Counted from the stretch's first letter, positions 37,076 to 51,400 are shown. The stretch is 64,000 bases of DNA from Doris montereyensis (GCA_037039925.1 JAXRKP010000798.1:102001-166000), one strand, 5' to 3'. The notes: generated from the letters alone by a model not told the origin. Translations and numbers: made by a program.

Positions 37076-38400
37076 GATCATTAAAAAGAAATACTTTGGG
37101 GTATAGAATAAAATGTGTGTACTAGTTCTCAATAAACATTTGAATTAATGTGTAGTATGCAGTTTCTGATTTTTTTTATTTTGTCTGTCTATTTATTATT
37201 GGTTTGTTTTATGCTGATTTGATGCAAGTTCTTTTTTTCATTCTTTTTAGTTATTTATTATTCAGTATTGTAAAATCATTGCATTAAATTGTAGATCATT
37301 TTATTAGCACAGGGCCTAAAACTAGCCCACTTCTAATCATCATAGACATGTAGTATGGATACATGTTACTGTAACACGCAATCATGTCAATTACATTGCA
37401 CTCACGGTCACAGTTGAAATGTTAATTACTAGACTCACATTTTGATCAAACATGAGTTAAGTCCCATGCGCAAATGGAGACCAATCTTACCGGCACATCG
37501 TAAATAATGTAACAGTACTGCAAGTTCCTTTGTCTTCACATTGCATCTGTTTAATGTACCGGTATTTCATCTCTGAGCATTTAGAATACAAAAATCATTA
37601 TAAATTACTTAGTAACAAAAAGATACATTTACTTTTAATGCTCTTTTTGTCTTTTATGTTTGATGTAATATGCATGTATGTAGGCCCCTATATATGTTTG
37701 TAAGTTATAACCTTTTGTCTCCACTTTTTGTGTGTGCTTAAAGATTGTGCAGTTCTGTGTATTGCTGCTTTCACTCGTATCTCTCTGATGTCCAGTAAAT
37801 ACAAAAAATAAAGTAAATCATTCAATAATTCCACTATAAAGGAATGTTTTCATAGAGTCATCCAGGTATGATTAGGTTGCAACATGTGGACACATAGGAA
37901 TGTTAACTAGTCTGCTTTTTACTTTAGTCAGGCAGATACACATGGGAACACTTAACCTTAAGAATCTTTGTTTTTGATATTTATTTGTTCTTTGTCAGTT
38001 TATGTGCACTATTCTATTGTGCGTCTGTATGAGCTGTTGTCGTAACTATCTTCACTGTTTGACATCTCAAAATAAGGTGTGTACATCGTGCATAATTCAT
38101 AAATGTGTTATGGTTTGTGTTCCTGTGCTTTAGTCGTTCTCCCTAGTCAGTCTAGTCTAAGCATGTTTGTTGTAAGTCAGTATTAAACTTCTCAGGTGCT
38201 GATAGGTCAAATATAATAGTCAATTTTGTAATTGATAATGAGGAGAAAGTTCTCATTTCTACAATGTTACATATTGACATTTTAGGGAAATTTGAAGATG
38301 TTGTGAAATGATTTCAGACAACAAAACCAGTTTGTCATAAACTGCATTCAGCTTTGTTTCAAGTGACCAAATCCTTCTACATGTTTCATCAATCCTAAAA
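37076..38400. other. AT-rich intergenic DNA, nothing recognised
   Basis: No coding motif or repeat boundary was seen. Confidence 0.5.
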
Positions 38401-38409
38401 GATCCCAAT

Positions 38410-39230
38410 ACATAGTGCTAAAAAGCTAGCTCAGCTTGACATCACTGACCGCTCTATTCAGCTGAAAGGCAGGAAGCTCTTTGTAGGTCAACAATATCTG
38501 CCCATTGTTATAAGGTGCTTGTGGGGTGAAACAAAGTTTTCCTGGTTAAATGAATTCTTTGGCTCTCTGAGGGAAGGATATATTAAGGCCTCAGCTGCAA
38601 TGAAGAAACTTCCCTGTGCAAATGAGACATTGCTTAACTTAAATTGTCATATTTACACCCATCTCATCAAAGGTCTGAAGTTACAAATTCAGCTTTGCTA
38701 TCCCTTGCCAGAAAATCATATCAGAAAAAGAATTAGGGAAACTAGATACACAATTGAGGGATTATACTACTGATGATGAAATAACAATGCTTGATGCTGA
38801 TAGTAATGACCCAAACTTCAGATTGGATAGCCATTCGTGGTCACATATTTTCAAAAAGAAGTCAAGAGGAAATCAAAAATACCTTCTGTAAAAACTTGTG
38901 AAAGCTCTTATTTCAGTATTTTGTGAACGAATTGTGGAAGGATTATTCAATGTTATGCATGACATTGTTACTGATGAGGCACCAGCAGTTGTCAAAGCTT
39001 TCCTCAATGGAAAGAATCTACATGCTCCATCTATTCCAATATCAAATTCCATGATAATGATATTAAGGGAGGTGAGTCGCTCCTACTACAACTACTGTGC
39101 ATATAACAATCAGTGCTCATCAACCAACAAGCAATTATTTCCTGTCTCAATCCAGAGAAAAGAGAAAACTTTCCCTCTGGGATACCCGATTGATGAAGTC
39201 ATAGCAAACGCTTCATGTGCTCAATAGACA
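38410..39230 (+). pseudogene. Decayed coding stretch, family not recognised
   Basis: Several frames carry protein-like sequence broken by stops: ITDRSIQLKGRKLFVGQQYL, GETKFSWLNEFFGSL, RIVEGLFNVMHDIV and LREVSRSYYNYCAY. It immediately precedes a gag-like zinc knuckle and may be part of the same dead retroelement or a separate one. I could not name it. Confidence 0.35.
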
Positions 39231-39234
39231 ACCA

Positions 39235-39560
39235 GGCTGTTTTAAAAGTAGTCATCAAAATCAAGGACGACGAATTATCATATTTTCATGCCACTGAAAT
39301 TGCAACTGAAAGAGAAAATGCTAATGCTATGTACTGTGCCAAGGAAACAGTCCACGGTAGCAAAATCATCCAGTCTGTATTGGAGGCAGCAAGCAAAGCA
39401 GTGCTCAAGACAGCTACAGGACGTAAAAAAGAAGCAATCCCTCAATATTCCACCAAGAACATGTAGTCGTTGTGGAGGATCCCATACAGATAAGGAATGT
39501 AGATTTCAAAACATCATCTGCAATAATCAGGTATCTAGAAAAAGTCTGTTTGAAAAAAAT
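39235..39560 (+). pseudogene. Gypsy-type gag remnant with CCHC zinc knuckle
   Basis: One frame gives KDDELSYFHATEIATERENA and a helical tail. A second frame continues with CSRCGGSHTDKECRF, a C-X2-C-X3-H-X4-C knuckle followed by another Cys. This is the usual end of a Ty3/gypsy gag ahead of protease. No protease, RT or LTR was seen. Confidence 0.55.
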
Positions 39561-39759
39561 TAAATCACAAGCAAAAATTCAGGTACAATCATCGCAGTGA
39601 CCGAGAATCAAAAGTTTCCTTATATGAAAAATGGTATCAAAATTGCCAACAGACACTTTGTTTTCTGCTTTGGAAGGTTTAAAAAACTGAACAGTAATGT
39701 AAGTGGGGTCACAAATGTATCTCATACGCATAGTCAGGACAGTTTGCAGAACAGGTGTA

Positions 39760-40910
39760 AGTGTAAGTGTAATTCTGTTAAATCAGTTTTAAGTTTATTT
39801 CTTGCTGAGCATTGTTTGCTATATTCAATAGGGCCTAAAAGACTCAAACTTTGTCAAACACTTACCAAGGACAAAATGGCCTTAAATTCAACAATTTTCG
39901 GAATATCTTTGTCTTTTATATCACCACATGGAGTGGCTAGCCCTATGAGTCATGACGGCTGAGTTAAGTCAGGCTTAATGATCAGTTTTTCTCTCTCAAT
40001 GTGGATTGGCCACAAATAATACAAGGAGTAAGGTTTTGAATGTGATGATTCAGTCTTTTGATGATGAAGAGGGAAAGGTAGTGGCTCAGTTACTTGATTT
40101 AAAAATTGTCAATCAGGCCGCTTCAGTTCACATTGTGAAAGGAATAGGTGACATCCTGAGAGAGATGAAGTTAGAACGCAGCCAGGTCATATCCGTCATG
40201 ATGGACAATTGTAATGTCATGCGGGGTGTGAAACTAAGATAAGGAGAGTGATTAAAAAATCTTCTCAATATCAATACTGTACAATGTGATTAATAATTGA
40301 TCAATAAAGCTGTTAAAAAATTATTTGATCCAGTGGATTCTGATTTTTTCAACTTACAAACTTTAGCATCTGAATCTGACAATTTTTATGATATTGATGA
40401 CTCGCCAAAGGCTACGGATATCTTTCAAACAGTGCAAGATACGTGCCTAGGAATAATATGACCTATTCCAAATAGAATCCTCCACATAAAACAGTTAGTG
40501 AAAGATTATGGAAACTTTGGGATTTCATCATTTTGTATTCAAGGGAACAGAAGAAGTACTCAAATGAAATTGAGGAAATATTTTGCAAATACAATGTGTC
40601 AGTGGAAAAGAGGGAATTTGTCTTTAGTATGCCTGACCTCCAAATGAAACAAATGAAGACTGGTGCTAATTGAAGTTCTTCAACTTTCGGGAGAAGGCTG
40701 AACTTACTTTCCATCTTTACCATTAAATCACACAAATGTTTATGGGATACATTAAAAAGTTTCAGACCTACAAACCTCAACCTTCGACTATTCTAATAAT
40801 AGGACAAGAAAATTATTCTTCTTAATAAAGCATCAGCTACCACTGGCACGTGAAAGGTTTATTCAGTTGTTTGCTTCTCCAGTAAAACGTCAGTTTTCTA
40901 GTTAATGAGG
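39760..40910 (+). pseudogene. Decayed hAT-like transposase
   Basis: Starts around LSLFLAEHCLLYSIGPKRLK (FxAEHxLPxSxGPxLxKL), then FSLNVD, QSFDDEEGKVVAQLLDLK, and KLERSQVISVMMDNCNVMRG, a hallmark of a multicopy hAT-like transposase group. Later fragments read NKAVKKLFDPVDS and FANTMCQWKR. The frame is broken at many points. Confidence 0.55.
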
Positions 40911-42455
40911 TTCCATCGGAGCACCAATGATATGTACGATAGTAAAGATACTAGCAACCCAAGATCACCTGTTAGTTAAGCTGACAAAAGTACATCAAAT
41001 ACATTTCAGACACTTATTTTCACATCAGTTAAAGTAAAAATGTCACATATAACATATAAAGACAAACATAATCTAAATAATAATCACATTTTATCACAGA
41101 AGGAATCGTTTGAATGGTTTGAGAAGTACTTTTGTTTTGCAGATTGATGCTGATGTTTTTTTTTTTACATTACCTATCAAAACAGCTCTTATGGTCAATT
41201 CAATCATGAAATAATGTATTGAGATAAAAATAAAGGAAACATTATTTGAATTGGTAAAAAATTATTCAGTGAATGCTGATAATGTCGATGTTCACTTAAA
41301 GATCAACTAAAATCAAACCTTGCTATACCACCATTCTCGCTTACCACAACTTTTCACCGCTGTACAGATCAGATATTATGCAAAAACAGTGAAACAACTC
41401 ATTATACCACCACCCGCCATCGTTTAGCATTAACGTTCCTATTGTAAAACACAATTTGTTATACTGCCACTGTGTATCCTCATCCTGTTGCCTGAAGTGA
41501 TATAAGCAGATAAAGAACTTCAATTACTTCAAAAGAAAGATGTCAGTAAGTATGCAAGATTAAGGTGAAGCTAAATTTGCTCAAGAATTTTAAAAAGTTG
41601 CCAAAAAGGGTTAAAATGTGTCACTGACTAAGAACTAAAAACTTTTTTATTGTCAATTATGATTTAAATAATGATTTGGGTAAACTAAAGTACAATGTAA
41701 GTTTCATGACTATTCAAAAAAAAATTCTAAAAACACATTAACTCATGTCATCTAGTTACAATAAGTCTCAATTTACGAGAACCTGCCAAAAAACAAACAC
41801 TAATCACATGAAAGGAAAAGGTGCTTATCCACTTAGAACAGGGATGCAACCAGGGATCCCCCCCCCCCGAAAAACGAAAAATCTGCTGGGGGTCCAGGGG
41901 TACTATTTTTTCCTTTGCTTAGGATCTAGGAGAAAACTTCTTACCTAACTGCTTAGTATGTAATAGATGTTAATAAAAAGAACCTATAGTATAACAAAAC
42001 TTACAGGTTCTGAACTGTACACGTAATATCAGAATTAACTTATCAGTATCATTCAGACCAGTGGATTTTACATAACTTTAAAAATTTGTTCTAGTCATCA
42101 AGGATATCTATGTCATGTTCATCGATAGGGATGCAACAAAGTCCTTTAATTTTCTCCTTAAACAAAATAAATAAATTTATAAAAAGACTCTTTCAAATGA
42201 TCTTTGAACCAGAGATAATTTCTGTATAATTTAGAGCACAGGTGAGAGTTTCTGCTCATTGTACTTGATCTTGTCCATGTATACATCAAAGTAAGTTATA
42301 ATATAAAAGACAAGAAAAACCACCCAGGTGATTTAATGAGAATACACATGTACGAAATCCACAATTGTAAACAGAAGGCTGCCTGGTATCTATTTATCGA
42401 TGAAAGGCACATTTTAAATTAAATATTGCACAAGACTTGATTTATCCAATAAATG
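40911..42455. other. Intergenic DNA downstream of ATRAID
   Basis: Mostly AT-rich. A C-run lies at 41862-41869. The stretch 41310-41500 (TATACCACCATTCTCGCTTA, repeated loosely as TATACCACCACCCGCCA) may be a pogo-type end, but no inverted partner was found. Confidence 0.4.
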
Positions 42456-45400
42456 CTATGTTGTCTTGGATTTTACATATCTGCGCTGCGAACACCATAG
42501 CAAAAGACCCAAGATGACTGTGGGTGCTGCAAGTCCGATGGCATAGGGGATGATGGGAAATGTTCCTGAAAAGAAAGAAGAATGGAATAAAAAGAGAACT
42601 TATGATTTCCAAACCATATCTGTGATTCCTGTGCTACATGATAAGAAGTGAGCGAAAAGCTTTTTGACTGTACTCTGGAGTTAAGAAGTAATAGAAGACA
42701 AACATTGATTACATTTGAGGCAAATGGATTCTTTGTTCATTTTTCTTTTTTTCAGTGAAAATCCAAGAGTGTAGATATATACAAATTTTTTATTTTCACC
42801 ACTCGCCTTTCTTTTGATTTGATCCTTTACATTTGCATACTTTTAGAAGATATGTCATTTCAAACTTAAACAATCCATAATTGACTGATAACAACATTGC
42901 TTACTATTCCATGACTTTGAGTAAAATTACCAGAGCGTAATGAAATTATTGTTTTTCTTGTCATAATAATTGTAGCTGAAAACAGGTCTCCACTTGGAAG
43001 GCAAAACAAGTTATTAGATTGTAGTCGCAGTTTCCGGCCAAGTACATGCTTCACCCAAGCAGTTTTGTTCTGACCAATTTTTCGCTATTATTAAATGCAC
43101 GGTGGCTTGGTCTCACTTCCGGCAAGTGCACACTCATATTTCCTCAACAATCGCATAATTATAGTCTGGACATTGCAAAATGTATGAATGCCAGCCATAT
43201 ACGAACGAAAACAGTGGACAGGTAAGCACCTGTCTTTGGTGGGTCTTGGTTGACCAAAGGCTAAGGGAGTTAACCATGACAGAAAATAACAACCTGCTGC
43301 CTTGCAGGCTGGTCTTGCATGACCAAAGGCTAAAGGAGTTAACCCTGACAGAAAATAACAAGGCCTGGTAAGGAGCCTCAAGGTGACAGCCCCACCATCT
43401 ACCTAGGGTACAGTGGGCTTATCCCCTGCTTATCCAAAACCAAACTGATTCAGAAAATAAATGTAATATTCCCAGCTTAACCTTTCAAAGATGAACATTG
43501 AAACCAACATGGACTGTGATTTTTGGAACATGGAATGTTAGAGCAGTAAATGGAAAAGAGTTAGAATTAGTTGAAGAAATGGAAAAATTCAAAGTAGATA
43601 TTTTGGCCATTACAGAAACAAAGAGAAAAAAAGGACAAGGAATAGAAAATGTAGTACACAATAATAGTTTAATCTTCTCAGGAGTAGATGTCAAAGATAG
43701 AGCTAAAGTAGGAGTAGGCCTTCTAGTGCATAAAAAGCATGAAAAACTACTAGAAAGTTGGAAATTTATAAGCCCACGGCTATTAGAGAGGTAAATATTA
43801 AACCAAAAGGAAGAGAAATTAAATTATTAATAGCTTATGGACCAAATGAAGACGCAACTAAAGAAGAAAAAGATATCTTCGAAAAACAATTTACAAATAG
43901 CTGCAGAGAATCTTAAACCCAAAGAGGAACTAATGGTTTTAGGAGATTTAAACGCTAGAGTAGGCAACAATATAGAAACATCGGGAGGAGTAATAGGTAA
44001 AGAAGGAGAGACAACAACTTCTCCAAATGGAGAGAGACTAATAGATTTTTGTCTAAAGAATAACATGAAAATAGCCACAAATATACAAGAGTAAATGAAG
44101 ACAGGTATGAAAATTCAATGATAGACTACATAGTAGTTAGCAGCTCCTTTTTACAGTACATTGATGCAAGAGTAAACAGAGGGGCAGAAATATTTAATGA
44201 TCATCACCTAGTGATTACCAAAATGAGATTAATGACTGAAAAGAATAAGCGGAAAAGGAAAGTGAAGAAAGCTACTAAACTCAAAATAGAGGAACTAAAT
44301 AAACCAGTAGTAAAACAAGTATACCAATCTAGGATAAAAAGATTTATCAGTGAAAGACGGATGGATCTGAATGATAGCACAAGAGAAGAAAAGTGGCAGA
44401 TGTATAAAGAACTATTGCCAAAGAGGAAGTTGGGAAAGCAAAACAGGAACAATGCGAAGAGTTTGGACAAAGACTTCAAGAAAGCTATCAAGGAAATCAA
44501 AAGCTGTTCTGGGGGCAATGAAGAGCATGAGAAAGACCGAAGCATGCCCAATACGACAAATTAAGAATGCCAAAGGAGAAATAATGAAAGAAGACAATGA
44601 AATCATGGAAACATGGAGAAAGCATCTTCACCAATTACATAATCCCTCCAGCACATATGAAACAAGGAGCAAAGATCAATTAGTAAGAGTAACAAGTAAT
44701 CCAGAGGAGACAGCTGAAGATGTAGATATACAAATGGAAGAAATCTAACAAGTCATTGAATATCAGTGAAGCCTTCTGCTTGATCAGTTGGAAATTCAAG
44801 GCTCTAGTAATCGCTGGTAAGCCTCAATAACACATATTACGTAATCATACAATGATTTTTGAAGTCTCGAACAAATACAGCACGAGTACGCTGAACAATG
44901 GACAAAGAGAACAATATGTTGCATGCCGAATAAACGGAACAATACCGTCCAGGCAACAACTGCAGTTGTATCACAAAAAAAATCGAGATGGGCCATCGGA
45001 AAATTGGAATTTCGCAAATTTTCGCTAAAAAATCGGAATGATTCCGATTAAATCAGAATAAACAGCAGGTCTGAGTGAGAGTAGCTGGAAACATATCTGC
45101 AGAATTTGATGTAGATATAGGAGTAAGACAGGATTGTATCCTAAATCCTCTTTTGTTTATCACATTTATGGATTCAGTCGCAAAGGCATCCTCAAAAATG
45201 AAGAAAATGAATGTAGGTATGTGGAAGCTCAAACCAGTAAATGTATCCATGCTTTCATTTGCCAATGATTTAGTTCTGTTTGGAAAATCAGAAAGTGACC
45301 TTCGGTCAAATATCAACTTTATGAACAATGAACTAAATAAAAAAGAGGAATGAGAGTAAATGCAGGAAAAGAAAACCAAAACAATGCTAGTAACTAAGGA

Positions 45401-48400
45401 AGCTAAAACACAAAACCTTAAATTGGGCAGGAAGACTTTAGAACAAGTTCAAAGATACAATTACCTAGGAGTAATGATTAACTCAGATGGAAAACTAAGA
45501 GAAGAAATCAGCCAGAGAATCAAAAAAGGCAAGTGCAATTTATAACCATCTAGGAAAGGCATTTGTAGGTAAACAAGAATTGTCAACAAAAACTAAAATG
45601 GCAGTATACAATACAGTTTATTGTCCTACTCTCCTCTATGGCAGTGAAACATGGACCTTAGATAATAGAGAATACAGTAGAGTACAGGCAGCTGAAATGA
45701 AATATCTAAGAAGAGTAGTAGGGAAAACTAAAAGAGACAAAATCAGAAACACAACAATAAGAGATCAGACCAAAGCAGATGGCATAAAAACTAAGATGGA
45801 AATAAATCAATTGAGATGGTTTGGGCATGTAAACCGAATGAATGACAATAGAATAGCTAAATCAGTATACAGTGCTAAATCCCAAGGTAAAAGACCAGAA
45901 GACAGACCTCGGAGAAAGTGGGAAGAAGATATAAAAGAGGCATTAAAGCATAGAAATTTAACTTTTTTGGAAGGAAACAAAAATGCCAGGACGGTGTATC
46001 TTGAAGAAAGATCATCTCGGGCATGTGAATCCATACACCAAAAAGTAGAATGGGAACTGATAAAGAAAGAGAGTACGATATGGTGCCGGTGTGAACGAGA
46101 ACAGAGAGGATCTAGCTCTAACTAAAGACACACGCGAGATGTTTAACTTCAAAGTAGCGACAGAACAATAAACCACATACACCCGTCTTAATAATAGATC
46201 TAAATAGATATGCATGTCATTTCAAATCAAATTTGTCAAGGGCATAAGTGACATGGACCAATGAATGCATCGCATTGTAATCGCAATGGACAGAAGCAGA
46301 TGCCAGGTAAATGGTGCCTGTCCAAACAACCGTTGTAAAAACTCCATTGCCATTCCCCTACTCTCCTGTTTTAGTCTTGAAACAGACACGCAAATGAGCA
46401 CATGCTAATAAATTATAAGCATAGGTGCTGACCCTTTAAAATGAAAAAAAAAAAAAAAAACACAGACTGACCTCGTAATCTAATTTTCTAACTTGCAAGA
46501 AATGTTGGAGATCCAATAAGAAACAACCCCCTTCAAAGAACATGTAAATAACAAAAAGATTGCCGCTTGCTGGCCTTTCTGACAAAGTGCGATGGTAGTT
46601 TTGCGATTCAGAATGGTGTTTCTGGATTTTCACCCCATTATCTCTGATTCTCTGCCTTTAACTTAAGGACACTTTACAAAGAAATATGGCTAACCCTCAG
46701 ATACATACTTTTCAAAGTAAATACAAATCTACTTTTTACAGACTCAAACCCAAACAACCATATAAAATACAATTTGTACGGACTGATTGACAACTTTACA
46801 TAAACGTTAGGCTCCAACCAACTGGATCTGCCTACCTTCCCTGTCGACTACAAGCATCCCACAAACAAATGAGGCTAGTCTGTGCGTGTTTGATAATGAT
46901 TGGAAATTTGGATGACCTTTCTTGAAATTACAGTACAGGAATATGGCAAAAGTCTCTCTGTAACCATGTTGGACATCATAGAACCCTGTTCAACCAAGTC
47001 AATTTTTCCATGGTTTGAATAAAGTAAACAGGAGATTCGAAAAAGTTCTGTAGTAAGTAAACTTCAGATGTAACTGGGGCCATTGTAGGTGAGCTATATG
47101 GTAAAATCAAGATCTGATTAATATAATAGCCATACCTGGTAAAGACATTTGTAGCCATGGTAACCAACGTTGCACAGACACTGGGAAAGTTCAATTCCGG
47201 TTGGTTCACAGTGAGAATTTTCAGGACAAGTGACTGAAAATAATAGATTAACAAGGGCAGAAAATAGAAGGAACGTCGTTATGTCTTACTTACCAGCAAC
47301 TAGGATATAGATCATGTCAATATCATATTGGAACAAGTTTAACCCGTTGAACCCTACCATCCAGTACACTGGGCAAAGTTTCCCATACTACTTTCCTACC
47401 GACCGGAATAACGCTTACCCCATTCCCAATAGTCTGGCACTATAAATAGATGAAACAGATAATGATTCCTAACCCTTTCAAGCCTACTTGGAATAGGGTA
47501 ATGCAAGAATTTCCGCCGCCGCAACTGAGTTTGTCATTGTTTTGAAGATGAAACGACTTGTTAAGTATTGTGTTCTTCCGTTTTGACAAACAAGCATCAA
47601 TCTGCCTTCTGCGTATGATTTGGCCGTTCAGATAAGTCAGTTGCTTTATCCCCATAATTGAATGAATACATTTGTATACTCTACGTATCTTTATTGTAAA
47701 TTTTTGCCTTGTTGGTATTTCATTTCATTCTTACTCTCTTGTCATGGTCTTGCTCTCTTCTTCACTTCTTGTTTCTCATACTCCCACCTGTCTCTCTTTC
47801 TTCTCTCACTTTTTTATTAGATCTACTTACTTATTTTGATTTTTTCTGGATCTAAACCTTCCATTCTCTGGTCTTTTTTTTGTTCTTCCCTTTGAATTCA
47901 CCATTTTCCCTTCTACTCCTTATTATCACTTTTCCTTTCTTCCTTTCTGGGTTTTTTTAAATTGGCATCACACTGTGTTTATGTCCATAGATACTAGTTT
48001 TAATGATTGTGAATGTGGACTAAGAAATCTTCCCGATTATCTCACAAATGATAATGATGCATTAGATTATGTTTTTCTCTGTATAATTTTTATGAATGTA
48101 AATAGGTCAAATTAGGCTGGGAGCCCAGGGACAGGGATTTTTTGAGCTGGGAGTAGGGTTCAAAGGGTTAAGTTGAAAACAATATACAAGAATGACAAAG
48201 TGAAATGACAACATGAAAAAAGATTTCTGAAAATACTTGTTTAAAACGGTAATAATGTAAGAATTAGCAGAAGAATTGTGACACAAGATCTTATAAAAAT
48301 AAAAATGAATTAGACTCGCTGTGCAGACAAACAAAGCTAAAATATCTTAGTTTTAGCCTTACGTTTTTGTTTGTGACAGTCAGTTTGGTAGTTTTCCAAC

Positions 48401-51400
48401 TCTCAAAATTATATGATTGTATCTATATTAGCAGAAAGTAACCAATTTTCTTAAAATGCAGCAACATCAAAACAAACATGATTAAACATCGAACTCTTCA
48501 CTCAAACACATATATATTTCTGTCTGTTTGTGGAAGGACTTCATCTGAGCCTAGTCTAATTTTGATAACTGCCTTTCATGAGCTTAAATGATTCCTCAGT
48601 GCCATATAAGTCATATAAAGAAGTTAAAAGTCTATTTTAGCACATCAGATATATCTACAAAATCAGATGTGTTTTTTGCAAGCTCAGAGGCTATGTAAAA
48701 TCTGATTAAACGCAAACAAAACTAAGTTTGCTTGCTTTCTAAAAAAAAAAAAATGAATTCGAAACAATTCAATTTCCAGGCAGCCAGGGAATCATACTAC
48801 AGTGGAACACGTTTAAACCGAAAGTGACGGGACCGGTCAATGTATTTCGGTTTAGAGGTCTTTCGGTTTAGCGCTAGTCCCTCAGACATGACGTTCGGTA
48901 AAGGGAAGTAATAATGTATAAAATATTTCTAGAGTTGTCTCCCTTGACGTCATGCACACGGCGTGGCCTGCTGTGGACCCTATGATGCACGTTTGTCTTC
49001 ATTTATGTTTAGTTGTTTTTTTTGTTACGGAAAGAAATCCCCCTTCTCTGTTTAAATCGTTCAAGCCAGCCAGTGTTGGGCTCGAAATCGCTGTTCAGTT
49101 CTTCGGCAATCATCAACGCTTTCTCCATTAGAATAGGTCCTGATATATATACATGTAGGAACATTTAGGTTTCGAGCACTAGTAAACCATATAAAAAGCG
49201 CCGCCTCAACGTTTTCGTGGCTGCACTTCTTCATCTTCTGAGTTGCAGGCTGAAAGAATGTGCTGCTGCTAGCCTTGTTTTCTATCTGCTCCCTCTTAGC
49301 CATTATGGTCGAGAGTGTAGAATTCGGAATTCCAAGTTTCCGGCATATCTCACTTTTACTCGGTTTTCCCCCGTCAACCTTTTTAATCAACTGTTGCTTA
49401 AACTGCAGGGTATACGCATTGTGCTTTCTTTTCGACATGATTTTCGTAATTATGGATGGAATTTATAGTCACAGGTTGTAGTGGTACCGAAGAGCAAAGC
49501 AAGGAACATCCGCGTGGCTGAAGATTCGATTGTGGAAAGGAAGAAATTACAATCGTCAACACGCACGGTGTACACTCACATACACACCGCTTACAGTGCT
49601 TACCTAGGAAATCTCAGTAAGTCCCAGGTACTTACACATTCGTGATGGAATGCCGTCGCGTGTGGCCGTAATCAGTAACAGTGCAGTGAACCAGCCTATG
49701 ACGATCACTGATCGGTGTCACGCGGATAATTTTCTCGCACTCTCGCACTGTGCAGCAGCCATTGACCGTAGCATCACGCCACCAATCTCTCCCCCCCCCA
49801 CTTGCTCTCTTGCGTGTGATTGTACACCTGTATAGTGTATAGCCTAGTAATTGTAGCCTTCTTGGATGTCTTGAACTAGCACGGCAAAGTTGTAGGTTGA
49901 CTTTTTGGACCGCAACTCAGTGAATTTTTATTCGGTTTAGCGGTAGGGCCATTTCGGTTTATCGCTATTTATTTAACAAAGACAAAGAGAAGAAAAGATC
50001 GGGATTCCAAATCCTTTCGGTTTATCGATCTTTTGGTTTAACCGTTTTCGGTTTAAACGTGTTCCACTGTACATGTATAACTAAAAATATTGAGATAAAA
50101 ATACAGTTGAAGCCGGTAATTGGAACAGCTTTGAACAGCCGTTTTTTCGAATGATTCCTCGGACAAAATTCTTTCTATGAAGATTTTATTGTTTTATTGT
50201 TTTATTGAAACGATTATGGCTTATTTGGAATGGCAAAAAATGGCCACAGACTCAAAAAGAAACAAAAATTCCAATCTGAAGTTCGCTAGAACGTAAACCC
50301 TTAGCACTTATCAGTTGTTACATTTAAAGATAAATTTGGGTTTATAGACTGCATTCCCGCACAAGTACAGGCTCACCGACTGCACATCAGATTATCCCTT
50401 GGCAGGCCATTTCATTTAGAGTCCTCAACTCCTGGGGAGCATACATTACATAATCCTGTTAGGCTTATCATACTAACACTCTGACAAGACCCTTCTCTTC
50501 CTATAGCTGGGTACTCATTCACACCTGAGTCAATAGAGAGAAGTAGAGTGAAGTATCTTTCATAAGATTACATCGCTGTAGAGAAAAACCCACCAGTGTG
50601 CCAGCCATGGGGGCTTGAACCAGTGTCGTTGTGATTACCAGCTCACAATACTTCGGTTTCGCTACAACGCCTGACATTTAGATGGAGTGGGTGTCATTAT
50701 TATACAGTATACTATGCTCACATTTGATATGTTTAGATGGCACCCTTAGCTATATTGCATAGACGTGTGCATGAGACAACGCAAATAAGATGATCCATAA
50801 CGACACAGCGAATGTTTAGTAATGTTCAGCAGTCTCACCAATCTGACACGCATCGGGTGACAATACCGCACCGATACCATTTGATCAGTCATTTTGGTTA
50901 CGACTTGCAGACCCGTCAAAAACCATTGTGCAGCAATAGTGATGTAATGAACGACCAGCAGTTTCAAATGCTAGATTTAACTTGTAAATAAATTGTGACA
51001 TTTGTGTTTAACTTTCTCGTGTTAAATATTTTAAATTTGTTTTTGGGTGGAACACACCTAGGGTAAATTGGATGTGCAACTGCATAAAGAAGAAATAAAC
51101 ATACTTGTACTAATTATCATAATCATGTACATATGTGTAATACACAATACGGTCGTTCTATCCATGGATGCTGTCTAATTGGAATGCTGCCTAATTGGAA
51201 TAATCTCCGGGAAATGGTACTGCTCCAACTAAGCGGCTTCAACCGTATATTGCATCTTTTGGGATTTAATCAATCAGAATGCATTTGGAAAGCTAAAGAA
51301 TGACGCTTAGTCTAATATATCAGGAAAGAGGCAAAACTCTAAGATTATTGAATACCTTTCATTCTTTGATCATAAACTTAATTATCGCTATGAAACCTAC

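Larger units (their letters stand above)
43223..46140 (+). mobile_element. LINE (APE-type non-LTR retrotransposon), decayed copy in ATRAID intron 6
   Basis: Order: 69-bp repeats; APE endonuclease from 43498 (IFGTWNVRAVNGKELELV, DILAITETKRK, GDLNARVGN, DYIVVSSSF, FNDHHLVITKM) in at least three frames; a charged linker to 44746; foreign or diverged DNA at 44750-45065; the RT C-terminal half from 45075 (VRQDCILNPLLF, degenerate catalytic FANDLVLF where FADD is expected); then YNYLGVMIN, LLYGSETWTLDN, QLRWFGHVNRM and a stop at 46125. The RT N-terminal half is missing, whereas the minus-strand copy at 10.3-12 kb keeps it. The clade is not assigned. Confidence 0.85.
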
